Positions 1 to 12,394 of a stretch of DNA of 64,000 nt are shown piece after piece. The DNA lies in the NCBI GenBank assembly GCA_914767715.1, contig OU612066.1, positions 10,793,001-10,857,000 of the forward strand, given 5' to 3'. Within the stretch, counting starts at the first letter, position 1. Every line of letters begins with the position of its first letter. Below the pieces are notes generated by a model. The model had not been told where the DNA came from, ran no database searches, and was given only the letters and a program-made list of their open reading frames with translations. The DNA is from Membranipora membranacea (lineage: Eukaryota; Bryozoa; Gymnolaemata; Cheilostomatida; Membraniporidae). The translations under genes and the position numbers were made by a program.

Positions 1-1796
1 ACAGTGTGTGTTGTCTTCCTCTCCGCCCACATAGTAGCTGAAGGGTACACTCTTGAATGCCCATTGTCCGTTGTCGTTGTATTCTACGAGGAATCTCTCA
101 GATTCTCCAGTTTCCTCGCTATCACATGTTAGGTTACCGTACTTGTCGGTGGCCAAGTATCTCTTTTGACTAGATTTGATGTAGACCTCATCAGCGGCTG
201 GTCCGTGCTCCAAAACCCAAACCTACAAGTAATAAATTGATATGTGGTGTTAAAATGAAGGGCGGAAGGGCGATCGAACATCATATTCTGATGACGAACC
301 AAGCTTATATTACTTTGATCATTGCGATATTGCTTGGCCAGTTACAGAAACTTTCACATAGCCTTGTACCTTGTGAGTCATGAACCTGAGAAACCCATAA
401 AACAGGCATCTGACGGCTCGATTCTACACTTCAGATCCTGGGCGTGCAGCGTCACTGACATGCCAGACATAATTCATACTATTACTATTGATCAGCAGCT
501 TCTTTTGATTGTTGAAGACCCTCAATGACATTGCACTTGGTAGAAAGTTTTTCAATTAGTGGTCGGCAAAATAACATAACAGTAAGTAGTGTCTTTTCTC
601 CTCATGGCTAATGATGGGTCTGAATGCCTAAGATAAGCGACATTGCAAACAAGCCATTGTGCAGACACAATACCCCAGGGCTACCCTTTATTCTTTGCAG
701 CTAATCAGGCAACCAATATTTTGATTCAGCATCTACGATTAAATATCAAATATCACAGTCACTAACTGTTTACTGCATAATCAAGTGAAATGCATACACA
801 GAAAACAAACCTTCTATTCATAAATACACAAAAATATGAAATAAAACTTTTCACAACTGCAACCAGTCAGAGCCAAGCAGCACTACTTGGTATTTAGACA
901 GCTTTCTTTATGTACAATCATTTTCTACAAATCTCGGCTGAGCCAACCTTTCCACATTCAAAGCATCACGTCTTCGTCGCATACCAGCTTCTTGCTAAAT
1001 TGATGAGGGTAACCGCAATGACTGTGTGGCAAACCTTGTGTTACATCGATAGATTTTCGATTGGGATAACATCTGCCTGCATTCAGCTCAGCCATGCATG
1101 GAAGAGCCTGGGGCATAAGTTCAGAGATTTATTGAAGCCGTGATGTCAGACAATATAACCTGAGTTGACCGGGATTGTGGAGTTGAACAAAGAAAAAAAG
1201 CAGGTGCCCTGAAAATCCTCACATAGCAAACATAGATAATTCTCAATAGACCACTGGTAACTGTTTATGTTTTGCAGCGAAATCATTCCTAAATCTTGCA
1301 GCTTTCATCTTGATAGTATCCCGAGTCGATGCACTAGCTAGAGTCGGCCTTTGATTTTCACGTGATAGAGCTTAATTGTGCGGCTGTTTGCGATATCAGA
1401 TTGAAAGAATTTATCAAGCGAGAACGGCCATACAAGACCAATTGAATTTCAACTTTATAACCAAACTTTTCTAACGTGATACCAAACCAAAAAGAAGTAC
1501 GGTATCAATCAATATATACAACTCAGATGATGATGATGAGGTGACCCTTTAAACCAGTAAAAATTTAAGATCTTACAAAAAAAAATACTAGCGCTTCACA
1601 TAGTAAGTGTAGCCAACATTATCTACATAAAAAGTGAGGCGTAACATGGAAAATGACATACCTGTTTGGCTTTCAATGAGGCACCACTGACATTGAGCTT
1701 GAAACCAAATTTCTCAGCTGTCAGGTATTTTCCTTTCTGGTTTGCAAAACCAAACTTCCAGGAGAAGGCTTCGGCAGAAGTTCCATTGGTAGTCAT
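1..1796 (-). CDS. FSCN1: Fascin, N-terminal part (coding exons 1-2, truncated by window edge)
   Basis: Fascin bundles parallel actin filaments in filopodia and microvilli through four beta-trefoil domains. Two coding exons are visible: 1662-1796 (45 codons, starting [17 protein letters not shown]) and 222-1 (74 codons). They join in phase 0 across a GTATGT donor and a TTGTAG acceptor. The joined 119 residues follow the start of beta-trefoil 1: [13 protein letters not shown], then [26 protein letters not shown] and YVGGEED, all characteristic of the family. The ATG at 1796 gives an N terminus closely like that of vertebrate fascin. The exon is still open at base 1, so the rest of the gene (about 370 residues) lies to the left. 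The intron of about 1.4 kb has no other recognisable content. Whether the organism has one fascin or several cannot be seen here. Confidence 0.93.
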
Positions 1797-4312
1797 GATG
1801 AGATGTGTGGTGTTATGGGTCTCAAACTTTGGATTAAATATGTGATAAGTTGAGGAAAGCAGCAGTAATTTTGTGCTTGCTCACAGTGTCAATTCACCCA
1901 GATCAATGAATTCTTCAGTCTGCAGCAGAATATAGGAAGCGACAATAAAGTGCATGTGTTAGATATAAATGACTCATATCAATGCTTTTGATTGGCTGAA
2001 ATGAAAAGAACCTGTCCAATCAATAAATTTAACAAACCATGTGGGAGCAATTCCATAACAAAAAGCTAACAAGATATTATTGTGATCATCCAGGGAGGAC
2101 CATCCAATCAGGAGTTTTTACTCAAACGCCCTGATCCAATCACTTATCCAGTTCCAACTAGATCATGCAGGTATCAAGCATGATCCAAGTTGCATGCATT
2201 TGTAGTTGCCCTCTTTTGTGCCGGCGGCAAAAGCAACAACCAGGATGCTGGTAGATGCAATGCATACATGATAACTTGGCAGACTGGGACCAAGTAATCA
2301 GGAAGTCTCCGCGGACGACCTCCCGAGAGTTCTACTCTGCATCACACAGTGCAGGTGCAATTCATCCCCATTTGTCATATTTCTAAGCTAAAACAATTGA
2401 TGAGCGTTCATATTTTGAATTGTGTCATTTACCTGATTTTACAAATGATAAAATTGTACTTCATCCGAACTAGGAGAGATAACCCTACCAAACGTGTTAG
2501 GCTAGGAAAAATTATGAATAGCTGTATACAAACAGTAATGGTAAAACAAATGATATGTTCATGTACTGTGAATACGGAAAAACATAGTTCCCCTGCAAAA
2601 AGAAGCAAATTTTCTGGGTGAAAAAGGGAGGAAAAAGGGAGGGAGGGGATGGAAAAAACCCTAAAAACTGGGAGCCTCCCTACCAAGTAAGGAGACTTGA
2701 TCACAATTCCCAGCGATGTGTCGATTCACTGTCCTAACCTAGGAGTCCTGTTACTACTTGTTCTAACATTTTCAAAAATTTCATTCGAATGAAATTACCA
2801 TTAGAAAAAACAGTCTTGCGTTCAATAATGGTGCTATGAAATCTAGAGCACACACAGCTCTCATCATCGTGACCAAAGATCAGTTTATTTTTGATTGGGC
2901 AGGGAATTTAACAAAATCATTCTTTCTTTATAGTATTGGGTTGATCCTCCTAAGCATTGCTTGTTCAGAGCCTTAACATCATCCACATTCATTACTACAT
3001 CTCTTATCTCCTGTGACGCTGGGATGTTTTGTTTACTATAGTTTCAAAATTTAGGAGCAAACAAGTAATTAACTTTGAGTGGACAAAAGCATGACGTGAA
3101 TGATTCTAACTGATCACAATATACACCCTCAGCATAGGAAGGTGTATGTAGTATGTAAAATGATGACGATAATCATTGAGCATTTAAGATCGAATGATAA
3201 CAGCAATATCTTCATTGGCCAAAAGTCATTGACAGGCAACAGATAAATGCTGGGGTATTCACAGTAAATATCCTTACTTCCTTTTCCAACATTTTAACGA
3301 AACATTTCACAATGGGATCACTCTTTGATACCTGGTCCTTGTGGCTTGCTGATGGGCCCAAATTTGGTAATAGCCTCTACCTGTTAATTATTCTGGTTAA
3401 AGCTATGAATCAACGTCATAGCAGTGAGGATTGAAAGAAAGGTTTTCCAAGGTTATAATCATAATTATAATAATATAAGCGCATTCTCAGAAGTCATAAT
3501 ATGGATTTGTTGGCACTATACTGTGTGAAAGATATAAAATAAATTCATCAGCTACAACTTTAGGGTAGCAAAACTCAACAAATATGAAATAAATAATATC
3601 TGGAGGAGAAAAATATTGATATTAATCTGATTACAGCCATTGAGACAACATGATACACATTAACAATATAAAGTAACTGCGGGCAAAAGCAAAGAGATAC
3701 ACAGCTTGACAATCATGTTACGGGCTGCCTTACTACTACATGAAGTTTAAACAAAAGCGAATTATGAGTGTCAAGCCTTTTCAAAATATCTTGTCATTAG
3801 TTAGATATATTGAGTCAAATGGTGAAATTAGGATTTCATTTTAAAATGAGTAATACAAATCTAGTTGTGAAGCAGTTTTAACCCAGAATTACATATACAA
3901 TAGAGAGAAAAGATTCAGCCCAGGGCACAGTCATCTTGACCACAGTTCTATGATCAGACAAAGGTGTTCATCTTTCGTTTGCATTGGTTGGCTGTGAATT
4001 TTAATCAGGCAAAAGATGCAAGAAGTTGTCTGCCCATGTAGAAAGGGCAGGCAACCACTATGGGCTTCATTCACCTTTTGGTGATTTATTTTGTCCAGGA
4101 CTGGTGAAGGCTCCGGTTTATGGTCAGAATGTTTCTTATGAGACAGGAACTGTGAGAATTTGCACACATGATAAAGCAAGATATGTGACCGATCCAACTT
4201 CATCACATGACGTTTGCATTGCATACCAACTCTTCAAGTGAGCTTCACACAATCTGAATCGAAGATGAAGTTGTTCACATATTTATCATTTCATTGGTGA
4301 ACTCAGCCTAAA
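1797..4312. other. Intergenic: fascin upstream / DNAJB12 downstream
   Basis: Contains the presumed 5' UTR and promoter of fascin and the 3' flank of the J-protein gene. Short open frames on both strands (for example 2349-2704 and 3931-4241) overlap each other, carry no recognisable motif and lack splice context. I see no gene here. Confidence 0.5.
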
Positions 4313-7300
4313 CTATGAGCCATATATGCGTGTCAATCTATCACAATTTTTCATCTCCATTTTTCCTGCTTGCTCATAAGCCTTTCCATCGCCTCGATAT
4401 TTTGCTCGCCAGCGTAATTGTTCTCCTAAAATATAAACAAAACAGTACACAATATCGTATCAATAAAATGACTCTGAAGTATAACGACGACTGAAGCATT
4501 CCTACCAAAATTAGCACACAAAAGACACGATAAGGCCCTAATTATCATCACTGTGACCTGTAATTACGTAATTATTTAGTGTTAAATCAACATTCAAGGG
4601 AAAATATTTATGATCGCCCCTGTGGGCATGAGAAAAGTCTGTCTGACACCTCCCTATGACGAAGTTTTCCTCAATCACCATGTCTGGAGTTGTACTATAA
4701 TCTAAATATCATTAACTTCTCACACAACAGACAGTTAGCCTCCTAGCAGTATTCTAACAAGTTACTTACTTGTCATTTGTTCTTTATAACATTCCTGCCT
4801 GAGATTTTGTATATAAAGATTTTCTATTTCCCGTTCTAGATTAGTTAAGGCTCTCCCATGATACGCCTCGGCAAAGGTGCTCTTTACAAAGAACTGTACT
4901 TGTAAGTTAGAAGTATGTCGCTGAACATTGTAAAACCTACAAAAGAGAAATCAGACCATAATATCATATAATATATGTGTCGAGAACATAGTAACCTCAT
5001 CCCCATTATGACAGATTGCGCACAACACACTGTTCTCAAATACATCCGCATTTATTTATACCCTAAATGAGTACCTTATTCAAAGGAGGAAAGTTTCTTT
5101 ATTTTCCACAGACTAGAAAAAGTGATATCTATGGCTAGCTCACATTTACTCAACCCCTTGACTTAATGTTAACAACTCCCGCCCCCCCCCCCCCCCCTTT
5201 GATAGTGAAAACTGTTGCTAGCCCTCATTTATATACCCCTTTACTACCTAAACCTCAATGTAGGTTATATTTACTGTTCGAGGGTAAGACCCAAGACATT
5301 ATGCTCCGAAAAAAGCACTATCCTTTTTTCTCTGGTGGGGGATTGGCTTTCAACAACAAAACTTCCAAATTTGATTTGCTTCCTTTCATGTAAAATGAAC
5401 AAGCCCTAACAGGAATATTGTTCCCTAATCGCTCACTGCTTGTATGAACTACATATCATCGTGAATAAGTTTAAGACAAGGACCAAACATGTGGGTTCTT
5501 TCAGATTCACAGCAATAATTCTGATTCAATCCTTTATCTTATTCTAACTGACCAACCCCTTGTTCAGAGACACAATATATATTAGAAATGGACCATATCA
5601 TGAATATAGCGATTACTACCCCTGTTATTGAAAGCAGCTAGCTCAAAATATGACATGCAGATTTACGATCCTATACTAGAAGATGATGATACTCAACATT
5701 GTCATAATATGAAGGCTAATGATTCTGCCAGCAAGCTCAACAATCACTTTTTATATTCGCTAGCGATGATACTAGATGAAGGGCTTTTAACCTTAGGACC
5801 TATCTGACAGCTGAGCATGTGTCATGTATACTCACTTGGTTCTATGGAACTTGTACGGGTCATCACCTTGTAGAAATATACTCAATAGTGAAATCAGTAC
5901 CATCATAATTATAGGTGATAATTGGAAAAACATAGTCATAAAACTCTGCAAAAGAAAGTAATATAAACCAGATAAGGCATCTGTGAATGTCGGAGCATTA
6001 AGTTGGCTCTAGTATAGAAGCGGTAGACATAGGTATCGAGCCAAGAAAACTAAAGGAAAGAGCAATTTAGGGATCAGTCAATTTGTCAATAACTTGAAGC
6101 TCATCTCAAGAGGGATTATGTGGTAGGTTAGTACTTTCATTGCTCTCTGTGCTGAGAAAGATGTCTCTACAGCGGCTTGATACAGATCGGTTCAAGACTC
6201 AGTAGACTGGTAGAACATGAAAATACCCCCAATAATAACTGTGTGGTAAACTCTTTGATAATTACTGATGTCTACTCTTATAACTGTACTACAGACAAGT
6301 GGACACTACATATCATCACTCCACGGAGCTCACAAGTCGACACTACATATCATCACTCCACGGAGCTCACAAGCTCACATGGCGATCAAACTATCGGATG
6401 AATTGAATGAAAGAATCAGTTCAAGACTTGGTTCAGTATACGGTCCAAGAACATGGCCATGAGATGTTAGGTTATAATATATAACTCACATCTGCTTGAG
6501 GATGTTCCCTTCTGCGATTTGTCTGATATGAATATCTGGGCCTATTTTGTCGCGCTGCAGAATCTTTAAATAAAGAGTGATCATGTGAACATGAAATAAA
6601 ACGAGCTCAACTAGGCTGACAAGTTAATGATAATGTACTTTCAAAGTTTTATCAGCAGATGTTTTGTATGGTACTGAATTTCTCTACATCTCTCAACATA
6701 AAAGACCTCGGAAAAGATGACTATATTCAAAGTGTGCCAGAGCACCACAAAAGCACTTTATTCTACATGTCAGGATAACTCACAGTTGAACGCTGAGCCA
6801 CCAAAGAACATATTGAATAGCTCCTCCGGAGTGACCTCCGACTCGAAGCCGTGATTGTAGTCATAGTTTCTTCTCCTGCCAGGAGATCTTATCTCCTCAT
6901 CTCCGTACAGGTCATACTTCCTTCTCTTCTCGGCATCACTGAGTGTGGCATAGGCGTTACCGACAGCTGTATGATAAGAATGTTACAATGCATTCTAAAT
7001 TTTGATAATAGGAAAGCTCTGTATATTGAGCCATCAGTGTGAGGTACAATCACAGCTCGATCACATTACACATCACAACTAGCAGGCACTGCTCAAGACA
7101 GGTCAAATCAGACTGCAAACAATTACAATCTGTAAGAAGGTACACCAGCTGTGCAGTGGAATTAAACTGTTCGACATATATTTGATGGGAGTTGAGGCAG
7201 GGTTTTGGTCCCATCCCATGAATGGTTTGGCGGAGCGTCACTCTAGTCCCTGAACTATCTAGCTGTTCCAGTGCTTTTTATACTATATATTTTATTTCTT

Positions 7301-10300
7301 CCCATTACAAGCATTATTTTATATTTGTCCTTGTAGCAGAATAAAAAAAAGAAAAGCCATTTCGCCGAGACATTGCTTGGTATGGTAGCAGCAGTTCTGA
7401 TTCATAGTTTTTCATATTTCAATATAGTGCTCTTTTCCAGTGGATTATGAATGGGTTACGTACAGAAAGATATTCAATCTCATAATCTTTTGAGTTACTG
7501 ACTGCTGTCTTTTAACTCGAGTCATCTCACTCGACCTACGCAGACCAGCAAAGCTTGTTAAAGAATTGCTGCTGAGAGGGTTCCTCATGTAAATTTACGG
7601 TGAGAGTAATGTTTATTTAAACAGTTGATTCTTTTTTTTTGACACTGTGCCTTTCTGCAACTTGTGGGAAGCGCTCTTCATTTTTTCATTACAGATTCAG
7701 TAGGCCGACCCATGGAGCGCAGCATAAAGTCATTTTGCTGGCACCAGATGATGTTCACCAAGTTTGACCCCAAACTCATTTATGTTGTCAGTTTGTTTGC
7801 GTTGAGATGAAATCAGCTGCTCAGTCTGTATAGTCTCCCAATAATCCAATATGTTCATAATTCGGACACTGAGCATATTATTATCAAATCATTATTCATT
7901 ATATGTAGGCCTATAGAGCAGATGTCTTATGTGGTAAATTTGACACCGGAATTTTCAGTAACACCCATGGGAATAATAAATATGTCACTAACTTGAATAC
8001 AGGACATCACCATATATCAGTCAATCTACCATTTATTAAAAACCTATACCAGATTCCTGCCCTTTCCGAGTATTCTCTACACTCTACAGCAAAAACTTGG
8101 ATCTCCCAACATGTCAACAGCACAACAGATGTTACTGACTTATTGTTTATGATTAGGAGAAAAGAGGTCGTTTGTGTGATGAAACATTGTTTACGAGGAA
8201 ACAGGGGTGTGGCTTGTTTTGGGGCTCAAACCACTGGAAGTGGGATTTTCCACCATTACATTACCCTTTTGACTGATAATTGCATGCCACAAAATCCCAC
8301 TTTAAACAATGGACGCTTGGACGGCATGGCTAACTTTAGGCCTACAACTAAGGCTTGAAGACACACCTTTGAAAGCTTCTGTTGAGCCAGGTGCCTTGCA
8401 TTTATCAGGGTGAAGTTGTAAAGCCATCTTCCTGTAGCTTTTCTTTAGATCGCTTTCTGATGCTTCTTTGGACACTTGAAGTATTTCATAGTAGTTTTTG
8501 CAGCCTTTTATCCTTTAGCAAATCCAAATAAAAGTTTCATTACCAACACAACATTATTGAGACTAGAGATTGGATGAAATAGAACAAACTGGAACTGGAA
8601 ACTAGTGACAATGACTTAATGACATCAAATTCATATGTCATTTTATTTCATACAAAATCTAGTGCTAAACGGTGGAGTTGGATGTTGTGTGTTCAAAAGC
8701 TTTTTGATCAATTTTCCAACCCATTAGTTTAAACTGTTGATAAAGAATTGCTGAATTATTTTTGGTGTGTGAGGACATTCTCCAATAAGATTTTGCACTG
8801 TAACAACCAGAATAATTCTTCTCAGTTATCAATATCGACATAAGTAGGTAGGTAAGTATGTAGTAAGTAGTAGGTAGGTAAGTAAGTAAGTACCTCCTGA
8901 CAGCCTGTAGTTGGTCTGTGGTATATTCTGGCTCAGCACGGCTATCTGTAGTATCCTCAGGTACTGCCGAGCCGTTAGTGGATGAATGGCTCTTCCTCCT
9001 CTGTCTGACACCATCACCAGATTGCGCCGACCCATTCTGTTCAGACGTATCATCATCTGACGACATTTTTCGATTTATCAAAGAGATAAGTTCTACAAAT
9101 ATGATCAAGTAAACAATTATTACTCCTGAAGTGCCATATTAGTACATGTAAGAGACAAACAGTGATGAGAACTTTCATCATATGGGATCTTAGACAATTA
9201 AGTAAGATTTGGACTGTAGTATCTAACCATATACAAATACAGATTATGAGCTACCATCAGTCAAGTCTTGGACCTTTGCTAGAGTTAGAATAATTTCATT
9301 GAATTTCACAATGCAAAATCAAATACTTATTGATGATGATGAGTCCTGCTTAGGTTAATCACTATCAAATCTGTGTGAGAACAGATCATCTAAAACAGTA
9401 CCATCGGGGTTGGCAATGGCACAGCTGATCAAAATTTACTGTAGGTAATCCAGTTGTTGTTATTCATTTGTAATAATAGTGGTAAGCTATAATATCCATT
9501 TCTCAAGGTTGAGGTTAAAGATAACATATTATCATAATATCTTGCCACTCTCCTAATTGCAGGTCACTGGTTGTTTTCCCCCTAAGATGATATCTGGTTA
9601 TATCTTTTATGACAGGCCAAGGCCCTAGGCTTCGTTTGACCAACTGACCAACATCAAGGCCATGCATGGCTTATTGTTGATTGAAATCTCGGTCATGTGC
9701 AGCAAAGCCGGGATATGATGACAGCACTACACCAAGCTTAAAAATATTGTATTATTCTCTGATAAGGCCAAGTCATCAGAATTCACACTCTAAATTGGTA
9801 AGGGTGTCACTCAGATAACAAACACAAGCAGGGATGGAACGATTAGACCATCCTAGTCTTATTTTGGGGTAGTAGGCTAATGGCAATAAATATAACCAAT
9901 TACTAGCTCTCCTAATCATTGAAGTAACATACTATTATAGGCTATTGATTAGCTTTTGTGGGCTATATTCAGTGATTTATGAGGTTATGAAGATGATCTT
10001 TCAATACTTAGAAACTTGAGTCTGCTGTATCTATAAACTCTATTGTGGAATATTCTTCATGTTAGAAAGAACAATGACTTGAGCTCTATTATAATAATTA
10101 GTTAGTAATAAAATTGACAATTGACAATTTCTGTTGTTCCTGAAATAGGACCAAGAAGTAGGCCCACTCCTTAGACTTGGTAAAACCAATCAAGGACTAA
10201 CAGTCCTTGGAACAATGTTCATCATTGATTGGTTAGAGTTTAGTTAGACACATACATACATTACACTTACAGTTCATTCATATCATCATCATTGATAGAT

Positions 10301-10700
10301 CGGGTAAATTTTATCCTAAACTAAACTGCTATTCAAACAGCACATTATCTTATACATGAATAATGAAAACTTCATTGGTCAATATTTTTCATGTCATATG
10401 GATAATAAAATTTAATCAATTGATTGATTGGAAATAAAAACCATAACAATAATAGTTATATTGTTATATATTATATATGAAGAGAGAGGAAGAAATGAGA
10501 AAAGGAAAATAAAACATTATAATTCAAGGCCTATTTGGTACCAGAAAGCTTTGCAATAAAGTCTTACCATCAGCCTCCTTTGAAGGGTATAATCTGTTGG
10601 ACTTATTGGCAAATTTGAGAGCCCTCTCATGGTCCCCTTGAGTAAGATATTCACTTGATTTTCTTAGACATTTGAGACTGTCATCTTTATTGGACTCCAT
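4313..10700 (-). CDS. DNAJB12: DNAJB12-type membrane-anchored Hsp40 co-chaperone
   Basis: ER-membrane J-protein family that recruits cytosolic Hsp70 for membrane-protein folding and degradation. Eight coding exons: 10568-10700, 8894-9092, 8367-8512, 6784-6966, 6490-6554, 5836-5945, 4770-4936, 4313-4425. All splice phases agree and give 371 residues, close to human DNAJB12 (375). Visible in order: N-terminal helical region beginning [12 protein letters not shown]; Ser/Thr-rich linker; J-domain across exons 2-4 ([46 protein letters not shown]); the [13 protein letters not shown] motif; membrane segment in exon 6 ([17 protein letters not shown]); and the conserved C-terminal domain. The HPD tripeptide needed to stimulate Hsp70 is intact. 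DNAJB14 is the alternative paralogue; the N terminus and QECYKEQ region look closer to DNAJB12. Its 5' end is head-to-head with GADD45GIP1. Confidence 0.95.
5182..5197. repeat. Poly-C tract (16 C)
   Basis: Uninterrupted run of 16 C in an intron of the J-protein gene. Simple repeat and a likely sequencing-unstable spot. Confidence 0.9.
6297..6370. repeat. Tandem duplication, 2 x 37 bp
   Basis: Two adjacent 37-bp units (6297-6333 and 6334-6370) differing at one base (AAGTGGACAC versus AAGTCGACAC), in a DNAJB12 intron. A third, 7-base start of the unit follows. Confidence 0.9.
8841..8893. repeat. GTAG/GTAA microsatellite abutting a splice donor
   Basis: Imperfect tetranucleotide repeat of TAAG/TAGG units. 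On the minus strand it directly supplies the GTACTTAC donor of DNAJB12 exon 2, which ends at 8894. Confidence 0.8.
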
Positions 10701-10894
10701 TGCAAGACACTAGTAAACTAAACAGAAAGTGATTGGTTGATCTACCCAAATATAGCCAATCAGATGGTATTTAACAATACTAAGAAAATGCAGGTCAAGG
10801 ATAATTATTGAGCCTTATTTCCAATGTAAATCAGTCTGCAAGCCCTGGAGGGGGTGGATCGGAAACCCCCATCATTTAAATCAGCCTAATAAAC
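10701..10894. promoter_or_regulatory. Bidirectional intergenic promoter region (194 bp)
   Basis: Only 194 bp separate the DNAJB12 start codon (minus) and the GADD45GIP1 start codon (plus). Both promoters and 5' UTRs must fit here or overlap. No canonical TATA box is obvious, in keeping with a housekeeping divergent promoter. A GGAGGGGGTGGATCGG stretch lies near 10847-10862. Confidence 0.6.
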
Positions 10895-12394
10895 ATGGCA
10901 GCTGTGTTGAAAAAATTTTCTCTTCAGAGAGTTTCATTTGTTTCCCTTGGTGGTGGCAAACATTGTAAGTTTTGCTCTAGCATCAGCACTGGGCCAAATA
11001 TTGAAGATGAAGAGAATGCCTCTAATGCCTCTAGAGATCTGATCAGACTCAAACCTGAGCTGCATAAACATGTTAAGAAAGTAATTCCACATGATCTGCT
11101 CAGCACTGCAAAGTTTGCAGACATCCCACTTGGAAAACAGAGAATAAAACATAGTAACATGTTCAATCAAGCAAACTTTGACAGAAGGATGTATGCCAAA
11201 TTCGGATCTGAAACTGGTGTAAAACCTAGCAAATTTTGGCCATCAGCCAAGGATATTGAGGTGATTATTGTTACAATAGTTACATAGATTCTATAGGTAG
11301 ATAAATTAATTGAATGACATTCATCATTGTTCTGGGGTCATTGGTTGGTCATACACAGGGTGTATGGTAAAAATTCAAATATATTATGCTTATTACATCA
11401 AGATGTTACCTAAACCGTTTCCTTGTCGCTTAATCATGTAAACCATTTGTTGGATCAACGACAACTGATCGGATAAGTTCTGGAATAAACCTGAATGTAG
11501 CAATGGTTTGAGTCAGTCAATTTAGTATGAATGGCTGCCTATGTTTGGTTATTGGTGCCTGTAGGCTATTAATAGCCTACAACAGTATATTCTTTGTCCT
11601 ACAGCATGAATACTCAAAACATGAGTTCTTCAAACCACTGGCTGAGCGCATTCAAGACCTGAAAGCTCGAAAACAACAGGAGCACGATGAAAAGATGGCG
11701 CATCAGCAACACATCAGCGAGCAGATGGCAAAGATGCCTGAGTTCATCAAAAAGTATGAAGCTAAGAAAAACAAACGCTCTGAAGATAATACTGCCGCTG
11801 TAAGTTCTTACACCACTTAACCAAGCTCTATTTACCATGAGCATTATAAATATTTATAATGTTCTGAATGAGCACTAAAAACCATTGCTGGCGACGGGTG
11901 TTGGATGATGTGTCTCACAATACCTGATGTTGGATTGGACTCAGTAACTAAAATATGTCTTGGCACACAACATGGGCTGCACCAACAAACCCTCTACTAT
12001 GATTATTTCATAAAACTGGAATTTTTCTGTAATGAGGGAATCAATTTATATGAATACCAACTGTAACGCACTTGTGTCAGCTAGCTCAACTTAACAATAA
12101 TTTCTTATTTGGATATTAAGTCATCCTATTTGTTTATTTAGTAATTAATGGCATTGGCTCTGTTAATTTTTACAGCTGGAGAGGCGGCAGGCATTGTTGG
12201 AAGAGGCCAGAGAGTTCTTTGGGTATGAAATTGACTACAGAGATGTAAAGTTTCAGCGTATGGTCGAATGGAAAGAAGAACAGTCTAAGAAAGCTAAAAA
12301 GGCTCATAAGAAACAAGTCAAGGACAATCTGTTAGCCCTAGATGTGGCTCGGATTACTGCAGCCGCTGATACATCGGGGGATAAGCCTTCATAA
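10895..12394 (+). CDS. GADD45GIP1: GADD45GIP1 / CRIF1 (mitochondrial large-subunit protein mL64)
   Basis: In vertebrates this protein sits at the polypeptide exit of the mitochondrial ribosome and is needed to insert nascent OXPHOS subunits. Three coding exons, all phase 0: 10895-11260, 11605-11799 and 12176-12394; 259 residues versus 222 in human. Diagnostic stretches: AKFGSETGVKPSKFWPS in exon 1; coiled-coil segment HEYSKHEFFKPLAERIQ, then QHISEQMAKMPEFIKKY in exon 2; and LERRQALLEEAREFFGYEID with a lysine-rich tail in exon 3. The N terminus (MAAVLKKFSLQRVSF) is basic and free of acidic residues, as expected of a mitochondrial presequence. Donors are GTGATT and GTAAGT; acceptors are CTACAG and TTACAG. 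It is divergently paired with DNAJB12. A nuclear role reported for the vertebrate protein cannot be judged from sequence. Confidence 0.95.
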
